Of a stretch of DNA of 46,375 nt, positions 14,798 to 24,024 are shown piece by piece (positions within the stretch are counted from its first letter, which is position 1; each line of letters begins with the position of its first letter). Location: the NCBI GenBank assembly GCA_017936345.1, contig JAGBFT010000082.1, positions 1 to 46,375 on the forward strand, read 5' to 3'. This DNA comes from Spirochaetaceae bacterium. Lineage in GTDB: Bacteria > Spirochaetota > Spirochaetia > Treponematales > Treponemataceae. The notes beneath the pieces were generated by a model. That model did not search any database, was not told the origin of the DNA, and was given only the letters and a program-made list of their open reading frames with translations. The translations under genes were made by a program, and so were the position numbers.

Positions 14798-17377
14798 ATG
14801 CAGCAATTAGAAAAACAAGTAATTTTCACAAACGAAAAATGTATTGGCTGCAATAGATGTGTTGCCAGCTGTCCTGTTCCAGGGGCTAATATTGCAGCTC
14901 ACCAAAACGGGAAAAAATATGTTGTGGTGGATAATACCCGATGTACCCATTGTGGTCATTGCCTTAAGGACTGCCCCCAAGACGCACGGGATTATGTGGA
15001 TGATACAAGACTCTTTTTTGAGGACTTGCAGGCAGCCAAGCCAATTTCTGCCATTATTTCTCCTGTTTTATGGACTCAATATCCAGACAAGGCTAACGAA
15101 ATTATTGGATATCTAAGATTCCTAGGTATAAAAAAATTTTTTGATGCAGCAGCTGGTTCTGATATTGTAACTTGGGCCTATGCTAATTTTCTGCAAGAGA
15201 ATTCAGGGGCAAGCATTTCTTCTACCTGCAGCTCCTTGGTAAATTATGTTGAAAAGCAATATCCACAACTAATTCCAAATCTTATTCCCATTCACATTCC
15301 AGCCGTCAGCCTTGCGATTTATCTAAAGAAATACAGGAATATCCAAGACAGGTTCGTCTATATTAGTCCCTGTATTGCAGACTACGACCAAATCACCTCT
15401 CCAGAAACCCATGGTGTTATCAATTATCATGTAACAATTAAAAAGCTAATGGACAGGCTTGAAGAGGTGGACACGTCTTCCTATTGGGGAACATTAAACC
15501 TGGTGGGATTTGGCTCCAAAAATCAACTCTATTTTCCCGGCGGACTAAAAGAAAATCTGGATCATTTTTTGGGAAGAGACAATATACGAATCCAGTTGAC
15601 TGGAGTTAAAAACATCTGCAATCCGGAAAATGCCTTTTTTAACATTATGCAAGAAAATAGAGAAGAGCTTCTCATTGATTTCCTTGACTGTAATCATGGT
15701 TGCTTGCTAGGAACAGGCACTGATACAAAGAGACCGGATGTTTTAAAGGAGTATCTTTTACAAACAAAGAATTCCCCTTGCTTTCAAAAAGAAAACAACC
15801 CTTACAACAAGTCTCTTCCTCAAAAAACTAGATTACAGCTTTTACAAAAAAGGTTTGGCAGCCTTTCTCCAAAGGACTTCCAACGAGGATTCAATTCCTA
15901 TCACATTCCAGAAAAACACATCACGTGCGAGGATGTGGAAGAAGTATTCAATAAATTACACAAGGATACCCCTGAAAGCAGAACTATAAACTGCCATGAT
16001 TGTGGCTATAAAACCTGCAAGAGCATGGCAGAAGCCATTGCAAAGGGATATAGTACAGTTCACAGCTGTACCCAATACCAACAAATTGTTGTGATGAAGA
16101 TGGCAACTACTGATATTATTACAGGGCTGCCCAATAAGTCCATGCTGTTTAAAGCGGGGGAAAGGCTGTTTGAAAACAACAGCTTTGCAAATTATGTTTA
16201 CGTAATGTTGGACATCAAGCATTTTGGAGCCTTCAACAATCGATTTGGTTACGAGGGAGCCAATACTATTTTGGTGGATTTTAGCCAGGCAGCCCGGCGA
16301 TACCTAGAGCCTGGGGAACAGATTTTCCATGTTGAGTCAGACAAGTTTGTAGTTATTTTGAACAAGCCCCATCTAAAGTACTATATCTTCCTGGTGAACA
16401 ACCTAATGCTCACCAGTTTAACTGAGGATACAAATTTCCCCTTGAAGCTGACAGTTAGAAGTGGTGCTTATGACCCAGACGGAACAGAAGAAAATTTTAC
16501 AGAGATTGTAAAGCATCTTTTTTCTGCAGGTTCCCTTAAAAGCAATAATTACAACAATGAAACGGTTATTTATACCAAGTCAAATATTGATACGGCCCTC
16601 AATCAGATAATGTACATCCAGCAAATTCCCCAAGCCCTGGCCAACAAGGAATTCAATATTGTATATCAGCCAAAGGTAGGTGTCCATGACCACAAGCTAA
16701 AGGGAGCGGAGGCCCTTGTTCGTTGGGAAAGAGATGGAAAAATGATTTCTCCCAGTATTTTTATCCCAATTTGCGAATCAGCAGGTTTAATCCAGCAATT
16801 GGATTTTTACATCTTGAACCAGGTGTGCAATACTATGGACACTTGGATTCAGGAAGGCTTGGACCCTGTAAAGGTTTCTGTAAACTTTTCCAAGCAAAAT
16901 TTTACCATGCCAGATATTGGCAAGCGGATTTGCAATATTGTAGATAACTGGCAGCTTCCCCATGAACTAATTGAAATCGAGTTTACAGAAACAGCCTACA
17001 ACGAAGACGAGGAAATGCTAAGAAAGGCTATTCGAGTTTTGAACGAAAAAGGCTTTTCTGCTTCTATTGATGACTTTGGAAGCGGCTACTCATCTTTAAG
17101 CTTGCTGGAAAACTTAAAATTTGACGTGTTAAAATTAGATAAATCCCTTATAGACACTGTCCTCCAAAACAATCAGTCAAAGATTGTTGTAACAAACATT
17201 GTACGCATGGCAAAAGAGTTGGATATGCACATTGTGGCAGAAGGAGTTGAAACAAGGGAAACCCTACAGGTGCTAAAGGAGCTTGATTGTGACTTGATTC
17301 AAGGCTTCTACTTTGACAAGCCTTTGAGTCGAGAGGAATTTGAACAGCGACTAAGAAACAAGCAGTACAAGCTATAG
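14798..17377 (+). CDS. HydS-like [FeFe]-hydrogenase sensor module fused to degenerate GGDEF and intact EAL domains
   Basis: This 859-residue cytosolic protein has no membrane segment. Residues 15-25 and 49-59 are two [4Fe-4S] ferredoxin motifs. Residues 65-345 match the large-subunit domain of [FeFe] hydrogenases and keep all four H-cluster cysteines: Cys144 (STCSS), Cys192 (SPCIA), and Cys298/Cys302 (DCNHGC). Residues 399-407 begin a third cluster motif, CHDCGYKTC, as in sensory HydS. A GGDEF domain follows with its active site degraded to ESDKF, so it should not make c-di-GMP. The EAL domain keeps Glu638 (EAL), the Asn of VNFS, FTET, Asp758/Asp759 (DDFGSG), the Lys of LKLDKS, AEGVET and the Gln of IQGFYF, so it should hydrolyse c-di-GMP. 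HydS proteins usually end in PAS; here the output is a phosphodiesterase. Sensing of H2, CO or redox state is inferred. Confidence 0.85.
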   Translation: MQQLEKQVIFTNEKCIGCNRCVASCPVPGANIAAHQNGKKYVVVDNTRCTHCGHCLKDCPQDARDYVDDTRLFFEDLQAAKPISAIISPVLWTQYPDKANEIIGYLRFLGIKKFFDAAAGSDIVTWAYANFLQENSGASISSTCSSLVNYVEKQYPQLIPNLIPIHIPAVSLAIYLKKYRNIQDRFVYISPCIADYDQITSPETHGVINYHVTIKKLMDRLEEVDTSSYWGTLNLVGFGSKNQLYFPGGLKENLDHFLGRDNIRIQLTGVKNICNPENAFFNIMQENREELLIDFLDCNHGCLLGTGTDTKRPDVLKEYLLQTKNSPCFQKENNPYNKSLPQKTRLQLLQKRFGSLSPKDFQRGFNSYHIPEKHITCEDVEEVFNKLHKDTPESRTINCHDCGYKTCKSMAEAIAKGYSTVHSCTQYQQIVVMKMATTDIITGLPNKSMLFKAGERLFENNSFANYVYVMLDIKHFGAFNNRFGYEGANTILVDFSQAARRYLEPGEQIFHVESDKFVVILNKPHLKYYIFLVNNLMLTSLTEDTNFPLKLTVRSGAYDPDGTEENFTEIVKHLFSAGSLKSNNYNNETVIYTKSNIDTALNQIMYIQQIPQALANKEFNIVYQPKVGVHDHKLKGAEALVRWERDGKMISPSIFIPICESAGLIQQLDFYILNQVCNTMDTWIQEGLDPVKVSVNFSKQNFTMPDIGKRICNIVDNWQLPHELIEIEFTETAYNEDEEMLRKAIRVLNEKGFSASIDDFGSGYSSLSLLENLKFDVLKLDKSLIDTVLQNNQSKIVVTNIVRMAKELDMHIVAEGVETRETLQVLKELDCDLIQGFYFDKPLSREEFEQRLRNKQYKL

Positions 17378-17426
17378 AAAAAAACTTGCAGCAGAAATGA
17401 ACCGAGGGGAAAATCCAGTTGAAAAG

Positions 17427-17463
17427 GAGCTGGCTTGGACAACTAGCCTAAAAGTGCCAGCTC
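17427..17463 (-). terminator. Possible terminator between the EAL gene and rsuA
   Basis: GAGCTGGC (17427-17434) and GCCAGCTC (17456-17463) form an 8-bp stem with a 21-base loop overlapping the end of rsuA. On the minus strand it is followed only by CTTTTC, a weak U-tract. It may serve both convergent genes. Confidence 0.35.
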
Positions 17464-18186
17464 TTCACTGCTTAGCTCTCGATATCCACCACTTTTCAGG
17501 CCAGGGTCAAGGTGGAGCTTCCCCATGGAAACTCGTTTTAATGCGGTTACAAGGTTTCCCACCGCCGCCATCATTCGCTTTACCTGATGGTAACGCCCCT
17601 CTGTAATGGTAAGATAGCATTGATTTTCACAAATCCACTCCAACTGGGCAGGCTGACAAAGCTGCTCTCCATCATCACCCTCTGGAGCAATGGTGATTCC
17701 CTGAAGGAATTTGGAGCTTATTTCCTTCTGTTGCAAAGGATTTACGGCATCCCTTAGGGTAACAAGATAGGTTTTTGTAATGTGGGACTTTGGAGAAGTA
17801 AGACGGTGGGTTAGTGTTCCATCTGTGGTAAAAATCAGCAAACCCTCTGTGTCAATATCCAGACGCCCTACTAGGTGGAGACTCCCACCCAAAAACTGGT
17901 GGCGGTGGTCTTCTGCCAAAAGGTCAAATACTGTGGGATGAAGTCCATCCTTGGCAGAACACACTACCCCATCGCATTTATTCATCATCAAGTGAAGGTG
18001 ACGACGGAGCTCCACCACCTGACCAGCTACCTCCAGGGTATCAGTATCAAGATTGATGTGCTGGTCCGGGCTATGACAAGGCTCTCCGTTTAAAAGAACA
18101 CCCTGGCGACGCACCAGCTTTTGTGCATCCTTGCGGGAGCCAAACCCGTGTTTTGCCAGAACCTTGTCCAGTCGTTCTCCTGCCAT
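17443..18186 (-). CDS. rsuA: 16S/23S rRNA pseudouridine synthase, RsuA/RluB family
   Basis: It isomerises a specific rRNA uridine; RsuA itself acts on U516 of 16S rRNA. Residues 1-60 are an S4 RNA-binding domain (RLDKVLAKHGFGSRKDAQKLV). The catalytic motif GRLDIDTEGLLIFTTDG contains Asp110, followed by KTYLVTL and the C-terminal motif EGRYHQVKRMMAAVG. The length of 247 residues is typical. AAGGAGG precedes the ATG. It lies 20 bases after the citrate synthase gene and probably shares its transcript. The RsuA versus RluB/RluE choice rests on overall look, so the target base is uncertain. Confidence 0.85.
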   Translation of the reverse strand: MAGERLDKVLAKHGFGSRKDAQKLVRRQGVLLNGEPCHSPDQHINLDTDTLEVAGQVVELRRHLHLMMNKCDGVVCSAKDGLHPTVFDLLAEDHRHQFLGGSLHLVGRLDIDTEGLLIFTTDGTLTHRLTSPKSHITKTYLVTLRDAVNPLQQKEISSKFLQGITIAPEGDDGEQLCQPAQLEWICENQCYLTITEGRYHQVKRMMAAVGNLVTALKRVSMGKLHLDPGLKSGGYRELSSEELALLG

Positions 18187-18206
18187 AGCCTTCCTCCTTG
18201 CTAAAA

Positions 18207-19565
18207 CTACTTTCTTTGGTCCATGGGAACAAAGGTCCTGGAATCCAGCACATTCTTGTAGGCAGGACGGTAAATACGCCCTCCGGTAATAACCTCTTCA
18301 ATTCGGTGGGCAGCCCAACCTACGATACGGGACATGGCAAAGATGGGTGTGTATAGTTCCCGGGGAATCCCCAACATGGTGTATACAAAACCAGAATAAA
18401 AGTCCACGTTGGTACAGATTTTCTTTTCGCTGGATTTTTCCTCAGCAAAAACCTCCGGGGCAAGACGCTCAATGGCACAGTAGAGTCCATATTCTTCCAG
18501 CATATTTTTTTCTTTTGCCAGCTCCGCGGCCTTGTCACGCAACAAGATTGCGCGGGGGTCAGAAATGGTGTACACGGCATGACCCTGCCCGTAAATGAGA
18601 CCTGTCCGGTTAAAGGCTTCCTTACGAACAATCTTCCGCAGATACTCCTTAATTTCCTTTTCATTGGACCAGTCCCTAACATTAGCCTTAATGTCATCCA
18701 TCATTTCCATTACCATCATGTTGGCTCCTCCATGGCGACGGCCTTTTAGGGAACCAACAGCGGCGGCAATGGCAGAATAAGTATCTGTATCAGCAGAAGA
18801 TACTACGTGGATGGAAAAGGAAGAGTTGTTGCCACCACCGTGTTCTGCATGGAGAATTAGCGCAAGGTCAAGAATCTCTGCCTCCAGCTTAGAATAAGTT
18901 TTATCTGAGCGGATGAGACGCAAGAAGTTTTCAGCAGTGGAAAGTTCTGGCAAGGGATTGTGAATGTACATACTCTTCTTGTCATAGTACCGTCGCTTGG
19001 CCTGATAAGCATAGGCAGAGAAGGTAGAAAACTTTGCCACCAAGTCTATACATTGACGCAATACATTAGGAATAGCAGAATCATCAGGATTATTGTCGTA
19101 GGAGTAACTAGCTAGAACACAACGAGCCAGTTTATTCATAATATCTGGAGAGGGAGCCTTCATAATCATATCTTCTGTAAAGTTTTCTGGCAGGGCGCGC
19201 CTTCCACCAAGATAGCTACGGAATTCCTCCAGTTGAGTCCTATTAGGTAAATCTCCAAAAAGCAAGAGATAGGCAGTTTGCTCAAAGCCAAATTCATCGT
19301 GGGAGGTAACATCCTGGACAATATCCACCAAGTCATAGCCACGATAAATCAATTTGCCAGGAACAGCCACCTTTTTGCCATCTATTACATCGTAACCTAC
19401 TACATCACCAATTTGAGTAAGACCAGCCAAAACACCCCGACCATCAGAATAACGCAAGCCTCGTTTTACATCGTATTTTTGGTATAAATCAGGATTTATG
19501 GGGTCGTTCAACTCCACCAACAAAGACAATTTTTGTACAATGAGATTTTCAAAATAATCAGCCAC
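18207..19565 (-). CDS. gltA: Citrate synthase
   Basis: It condenses oxaloacetate and acetyl-CoA to citrate in the cytosol, here probably for glutamate synthesis rather than a full TCA cycle, since no other cycle genes are near. Family marks include LRYSDGRGVLAGLTQIGDVVGYD, YRGYDLVDIV, the His region LILHAEHGGGNNSSFS, GSLKGRRHGGANM, the catalytic His of YGQGHAVYTISDPRA, and NVDFYSGFVYTMLGIP near the end. I choose GTG at 19565 because AAGGAGA stands 7 bases before it; the longer reading to 19586 swallows that ribosome site. The protein is then 452 residues. The N-terminus is longer than in many type I enzymes, and a 2-methylcitrate synthase activity cannot be excluded. It probably shares a transcript with rsuA. 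Confidence 0.9.
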   Translation of the reverse strand: MADYFENLIVQKLSLLVELNDPINPDLYQKYDVKRGLRYSDGRGVLAGLTQIGDVVGYDVIDGKKVAVPGKLIYRGYDLVDIVQDVTSHDEFGFEQTAYLLLFGDLPNRTQLEEFRSYLGGRRALPENFTEDMIMKAPSPDIMNKLARCVLASYSYDNNPDDSAIPNVLRQCIDLVAKFSTFSAYAYQAKRRYYDKKSMYIHNPLPELSTAENFLRLIRSDKTYSKLEAEILDLALILHAEHGGGNNSSFSIHVVSSADTDTYSAIAAAVGSLKGRRHGGANMMVMEMMDDIKANVRDWSNEKEIKEYLRKIVRKEAFNRTGLIYGQGHAVYTISDPRAILLRDKAAELAKEKNMLEEYGLYCAIERLAPEVFAEEKSSEKKICTNVDFYSGFVYTMLGIPRELYTPIFAMSRIVGWAAHRIEEVITGGRIYRPAYKNVLDSRTFVPMDQRK

Positions 19566-19663
19566 GATAATCTCCTTGAAAAGCAATATAAATCATTTTC
19601 CCATGATAGAGCCAGAAAGTCAAAGCGATGACACCCTGTCCGGGTATCGTTAACTTAAACTAT

Positions 19664-19692
19664 ATTATACATTAAATTAGAACGGGGTACAA
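19664..19692 (-). promoter_or_regulatory. Promoter of the citrate synthase-rsuA transcript
   Basis: On the minus strand TTGTAC (19692-19687), a 17-base spacer and TATAAT (19669-19664) precede a leader of about 95 nt. The gap to the divergent Rrf2 gene (19566-19774) holds this promoter and an A/T-rich stretch. No clear Rrf2 operator was found. Confidence 0.7.
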
Positions 19693-19774
19693 GCCAAGAC
19701 ATCTGATAAAGATTTACCTTGTTTTTTTTGATGAAAGTTTATATCTTAGTACAAGAAAGTTTTTTGGGGGAAAT

Positions 19775-20167
19775 ATGCAGCTATCAAAATTCTCTGACTA
19801 CGCTTTTAGGGCCCTAATGTACCTTGGCCACAATACAAACAAACTTTGTACCGTAGAAGAATTGGCAGAAAAACTTTATACCTCGCCCCATCATATGAAA
19901 AAGGTTATTCACAAACTAGCTTCTGGAAACTATATCCTTTCCAGCAAAGGGCGTAATGGAGGAATTCGCCTAGGACTTGAACCAGAAAAAATAAATCTTG
20001 GAGAGGTGCTGAAATATACGGAAGAAAATTTAAATATCTTTGATTGTTTTTCAAATAAGGACTGTCCCCTCCTTACCCAAGGCTGCAAACTAAGAGCGAT
20101 AAGTTATGAGGCACTAAATACTTTTATTCAAGCATTTTCTCAGTATACTTTGGCAGACATTTTGTAA
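19775..20167 (+). CDS. Rrf2-family transcription regulator, NsrR-like, with three cysteines
   Basis: This 130-residue cytosolic DNA-binding protein has the Rrf2 winged HTH (MQLSKFSDYAFRALMYLG, TVEELAEKLYTSPHHMKKVIHKLASGNYI, GRNGGIRLG). In the effector region Cys91, Cys97 and Cys104 form C-x5-C-x6-C, the arrangement that holds an Fe-S cluster in NsrR and IscR. The phrase NGGIRLG with these cysteines fits NsrR (nitric-oxide-sensing) somewhat better than IscR, and it is not next to the nif-type genes. Its targets may include the divergent citrate synthase operon, but this is inference. Confidence 0.82.
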   Translation: MQLSKFSDYAFRALMYLGHNTNKLCTVEELAEKLYTSPHHMKKVIHKLASGNYILSSKGRNGGIRLGLEPEKINLGEVLKYTEENLNIFDCFSNKDCPLLTQGCKLRAISYEALNTFIQAFSQYTLADIL

Positions 20168-20235
20168 AAGACTCCTTGGCCAGGGATTTTACCGCAAGAG
20201 AGGAATTGGAGATTTTACCACAAAGAAAGCCTCAT

Positions 20236-20264
20236 TTTACTTTTATTTCTATTGTTGCTATACT
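20236..20264 (+). promoter_or_regulatory. pth promoter, probably giving a leaderless message
   Basis: TTTACT (20236-20241), a 17-base spacer and TATACT (20259-20264) end only 6 bases before the pth ATG at 20271. Transcription should start at or within a base of the A of the ATG, and no Shine-Dalgarno is present. The mazG promoter is almost a copy of this layout. Confidence 0.65.
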
Positions 20265-20270
20265 GCCCCT

Positions 20271-20864
20271 ATGATACAGTTAGTAGCTTTTTTGGGAAAT
20301 TACGGAAAGAAATATGAAGGGAACCGTCACAATGTTGCCTGGCTTTTTGCAGACAGCCTTTCCTTTGTAGATGGTCTAAATTGGCAAAAGAAATTCCAAG
20401 GCCACTATACCAGCACAGACTCCTTTGGTAACCACCGAGTCTATTTTTTAAAACCTGAAACATATATGAATCTTTCTGGAGATAGCATTGGACAGCTGGC
20501 ACGTTTTTATAAGATTAACCCAGAAGAGATTCTTGTAGTCCACGATGAATTGGAGTTGCCACTAGGGACCCTCAGCTTGAAAAACGGAGGAGGACTGGGA
20601 GGACACAATGGACTGCGCTCCACCAAGGCAGTGCTAGGAACTGCGGATTTTTGGAGACTGCGGTTTGGAATTGGCAGGCCGGAACACAAGGATGTGGCGG
20701 GCTATGTACTTTCTGACTTTACTGGTGACGAAAAAATTATCCTCTCCCAGATTTTCCCTGCGGCAGGGGAGCTTTTGGAAAAAATCCTTTCTGGCAACAG
20801 CCCCAGTGACCCGGGAAAATTGCTGCCAGAATGGAATAAGAAAAAACTCGCTCCAGAAACCTAA
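20271..20864 (+). CDS. pth: Peptidyl-tRNA hydrolase
   Basis: It frees tRNAs from stalled peptides by cutting the ester bond of peptidyl-tRNA. The 197-residue protein has catalytic His20 in GNRHNVAW, FLKPETYMNLSG, the Asp of VVHDELELPLG, and GGLGGHNGLRS. The opening LVAFLGNYGKKYEGNRHN differs slightly from the usual GLGNPGxxYxxTRHN, with Asn-Tyr-Gly replacing Asn-Pro-Gly. The stop codon overlaps that of the convergent RND gene by 4 bases (20861-20864). No Shine-Dalgarno exists; see the promoter at 20236-20264. Confidence 0.93.
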   Translation: MIQLVAFLGNYGKKYEGNRHNVAWLFADSLSFVDGLNWQKKFQGHYTSTDSFGNHRVYFLKPETYMNLSGDSIGQLARFYKINPEEILVVHDELELPLGTLSLKNGGGLGGHNGLRSTKAVLGTADFWRLRFGIGRPEHKDVAGYVLSDFTGDEKIILSQIFPAAGELLEKILSGNSPSDPGKLLPEWNKKKLAPET

Positions 20865-23800
20865 GCCTTTAGACCTGTAGAAACAGCCACCCTTTTACGC
20901 CCCTCCATTTCATCCAGCTCCAGCATCTGGTTCATCAAAGAATCTGGATCATCAAAACGCCTTTCCCGTCTCTTGTTTAGGGCTGAATACAAGATGGGGG
21001 AAACAAAGAGTGTCATAAAAGAGCCAGAAATCAAGCCCCCTACCAGGGTGAGACACATGGGCTGCATGGATTCAGCCCCCTCACCGGGAAAAAAGGCCAT
21101 AGGAATCATACCCAAGACGGTGGTGAGGGTGGTCATAAGAATGGGGCGCAGACGGTTTCGCCCCGCAATAATACAGGCCTTTCGAACCGGCATCTTTTCA
21201 CGAACCAGCTGGTTGGCAAAGTCTACCAAAACGATGCCGTTGTTTACAACAATACCCACCAAGGCTACAATTCCCACATAGGCATAGAGACTTAGGGTTT
21301 GACCAGTTATCTTGTAAATGCCAACTACACCAATAAGCAGCAAGGGAATGGAGAAAAATACAATAAAGGGATCCACCAAGGATTCAAACTGGGCGGCCAT
21401 TACTACAAAGACCAAGAAAATTGCCAGGCCAATAACCACCAGGAACACCCTTCCAAAATTTTCTATGTCACGGGCATCACCAGCAAATTCCAACTCAACT
21501 GAATCTGGCAGCACTATGTTTCCAAGAATCAACTCCTCTACCTGTTGCTGAACCTCTGTAGCAATAGCACCTTCTACAAGGCTTGCAGTAACGTGATTTA
21601 CCCGCTCCCCATTTTCTTCCCGAATGCTGCGGGGAGAACGTCCCTCCTGGAAGGTAATAAAATTATCCAGGGTCATAAGACCAGCAGAAGAAGAAACCGT
21701 TAGAGCTCCCAAGTCGGAGGGGCTTTGAACATCAGACTCCCTAAGCTGCACTACAATGTCCATTTCCTGCCCCTCACTGTGGAAGACGGTGGCAGTGGAG
21801 CCGGTAATAGCCGTCTGCAACACCTGCGCAATGGAGCTAACGCTAACTCCAGCCTGAGCGGCGGCAGCTGTATCAATGGAAATCTGGAAGCGAGGAGAAC
21901 CATCTTCCATGTCGGTGGAAACGTCCTTTACTAGAGGCATTTGCCCTTCTAACAAGGCAACAATTTCATCCATAACGGACTGGGCGGCAATGGTATTGGT
22001 GGAAAGAATCTTTACGTCAATGCCGCCGGAGCCACCAAATCCACGACTGCCACCAAGGTTGATGGTAACATCGCTCCACTGGTTAGTATAGGGTGCAAGG
22101 GCAGAACGTACCTCTGTTGCGGACATGGTTTGATTTTCTAGGTCCGGGAGGTTTATTCTAATGGAGCCCGAGTTAGAGCTACCGGTATTGAGAATAATAG
22201 TTTCGTATACACCATCCAGCTCTTTCATCACTATATCCTGGAATTCAAACAGGTATCTACGAACCACCTCATTATTTGTGCCAATGGGCATACTGATGCT
22301 CACATTTACGTAATCGGAGGCACTGGAACCAGGAGCAAGGTTCATTCCCATGGAGTTAAACTGGAGAACACTAACTACCAGCATTACCAACACAAGACTC
22401 ATAACGATGAATTTATTGTTTAGACAAAATTCCAGCATGAGGGCATAGGCATCCTCAATTTTTTGCTGGACCCTTTCAAATCCATCGTCAATTTTCTTTA
22501 ACAGGGGATTTTTCAAGGGTTTTTGAGTTCTTGTATTTAATTTTAAGATACTACCACAGAGGGCGGGAACAAGGGTAACAGCCACCACAAAGGATGCCAC
22601 CAAGGAGACACAGACAGTAATAATCATATCACGGAACATTTGTCCAAACATTTCCAGCTGAGCCTCGTAAATTAACATGGGAATAAATACACAGAGGGTG
22701 GTGGCTGTGGAAGCAAAGATGGCCGTCATCATGTTTCTGCTGCCTAAGATTGCGGCAATGGCTGATTTTTGCCCGTTGAGACGACGAATCTGGATATTTT
22801 CCAAGATAACGATGGATGAGTCCACCGTCATTCCCAAGCCCAAAATCAAACCCGACATGGTCATAAGGTTTACCGTTAAATCCAGAAAGGACATCACCAT
22901 GAGGGTAAGCATAAAAGATATGGGAATGGAAAGTCCAATGATAAAGGAGCTTTTGAAGCTTCTCAAAAAGAGAAAGATAATAAGCATAGCCAAGACTGCA
23001 CCCTCAATGGCAGAGGAGTATACCTGATTTAAGGTGGAGTCAATAAGGGTAGTGTCGTCGCTCATAACCTTTAGGCTAACACCCGAAGGAAGCTGCTCAT
23101 TGATGAGGCCCATTATTTCATGGATGCCCTTGGCAACGGAGGCGGCATTGGTACCAGACTCATTGGACACACTGATGTAAAGTCCAGGTCCACCATTAAT
23201 ATATACACTTCTTTCTGTTGTATCTTCGTAGATGTCTGCCACATCATCAAGGCGTATGGCCGCCCCGTCCTTTGTTGTAATGATTGTGTTGCGTATATCT
23301 TCCAAGGACTCAAAGTACTCGCTGGTAACAATTTCATAGTCCTTATCATTGTGGGTGATGGTTCCAGAAGAAACCTGAATGTTTCGGGCGGCCAGGGCGC
23401 TGCGGATGGTTTGGGAGGTGAGACCAAAGGCTTCCAGCCTGTTGCGGGACAGGTCTACCACTATCCTGCGGGAAATACCACCGCTTACACTAGTGGTGGC
23501 AACACCATCCACCCGTTCCAGCATGGGCTGCACCACCGTTTCTGCCACGGTTTTTAATTCATCTATGGGTATATCACCTTCCATAACCAACTGCATAATG
23601 GGGGCAGAATCCATATTAAACATCATAATTGAAGGAGAACTGCATCCATCCGGCAGCTGGTTGGAGATATTGGACAGGGCGGCAGTAACCTCTTCCTTGG
23701 CAGCTTCCAAGTCTGTATCGTAACCAAATTGCAAGGAAATTTGGCTACGACCATTGCGAGAGGAGGAGGTATAAGACTCAAGGCCGGAGATACGGTTCAA

Positions 23801-24010
23801 TCTGCCAGCCACCACATCTGTTACATTGGCATCGATTTCTTCAGGGCCCACGTTGGGATAGGAGGTGCTGACACTAATCATGGGCAGTTCCATTGAAGGA
23901 TACAGGGCAATTCCCAGACGGGGAATAAACACCAGAGCCAAAACACAGGCCAGTACATAGAGCATGGTAATAGTAACGGGTCGCCGCACTGAAAGTTCTG
24001 ATATATTCAT
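20861..24010 (-). CDS. RND-family efflux pump, inner-membrane permease (AcrB/MdtBC type)
   Basis: This 1049-residue permease is the proton-driven part of a tripartite pump. It opens ELSVRRPVTITMLYVLACVLALVF, the typical first helix, and has two large periplasmic loops and twelve predicted membrane helices. Helix 4 carries GLILGLGMTVDSSIVILEN with one acidic residue in place of the common Asp-Asp pair; the motif recurs as GIVVNNGIVLVDFANQL in helix 10. PMAFFPGEGAE and TLFVSPILYS close the second half. It follows the adaptor gene by 14 bases in the order tolC-like, adaptor, permease. Substrate is unknown; hydrophobic drugs or bile-type compounds are the usual range. Confidence 0.92.
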   Translation of the reverse strand: MNISELSVRRPVTITMLYVLACVLALVFIPRLGIALYPSMELPMISVSTSYPNVGPEEIDANVTDVVAGRLNRISGLESYTSSSRNGRSQISLQFGYDTDLEAAKEEVTAALSNISNQLPDGCSSPSIMMFNMDSAPIMQLVMEGDIPIDELKTVAETVVQPMLERVDGVATTSVSGGISRRIVVDLSRNRLEAFGLTSQTIRSALAARNIQVSSGTITHNDKDYEIVTSEYFESLEDIRNTIITTKDGAAIRLDDVADIYEDTTERSVYINGGPGLYISVSNESGTNAASVAKGIHEIMGLINEQLPSGVSLKVMSDDTTLIDSTLNQVYSSAIEGAVLAMLIIFLFLRSFKSSFIIGLSIPISFMLTLMVMSFLDLTVNLMTMSGLILGLGMTVDSSIVILENIQIRRLNGQKSAIAAILGSRNMMTAIFASTATTLCVFIPMLIYEAQLEMFGQMFRDMIITVCVSLVASFVVAVTLVPALCGSILKLNTRTQKPLKNPLLKKIDDGFERVQQKIEDAYALMLEFCLNNKFIVMSLVLVMLVVSVLQFNSMGMNLAPGSSASDYVNVSISMPIGTNNEVVRRYLFEFQDIVMKELDGVYETIILNTGSSNSGSIRINLPDLENQTMSATEVRSALAPYTNQWSDVTINLGGSRGFGGSGGIDVKILSTNTIAAQSVMDEIVALLEGQMPLVKDVSTDMEDGSPRFQISIDTAAAAQAGVSVSSIAQVLQTAITGSTATVFHSEGQEMDIVVQLRESDVQSPSDLGALTVSSSAGLMTLDNFITFQEGRSPRSIREENGERVNHVTASLVEGAIATEVQQQVEELILGNIVLPDSVELEFAGDARDIENFGRVFLVVIGLAIFLVFVVMAAQFESLVDPFIVFFSIPLLLIGVVGIYKITGQTLSLYAYVGIVALVGIVVNNGIVLVDFANQLVREKMPVRKACIIAGRNRLRPILMTTLTTVLGMIPMAFFPGEGAESMQPMCLTLVGGLISGSFMTLFVSPILYSALNKRRERRFDDPDSLMNQMLELDEMEGRKRVAVSTGLKA

Positions 24011-24024
24011 ACTAAGCTTCCCTT

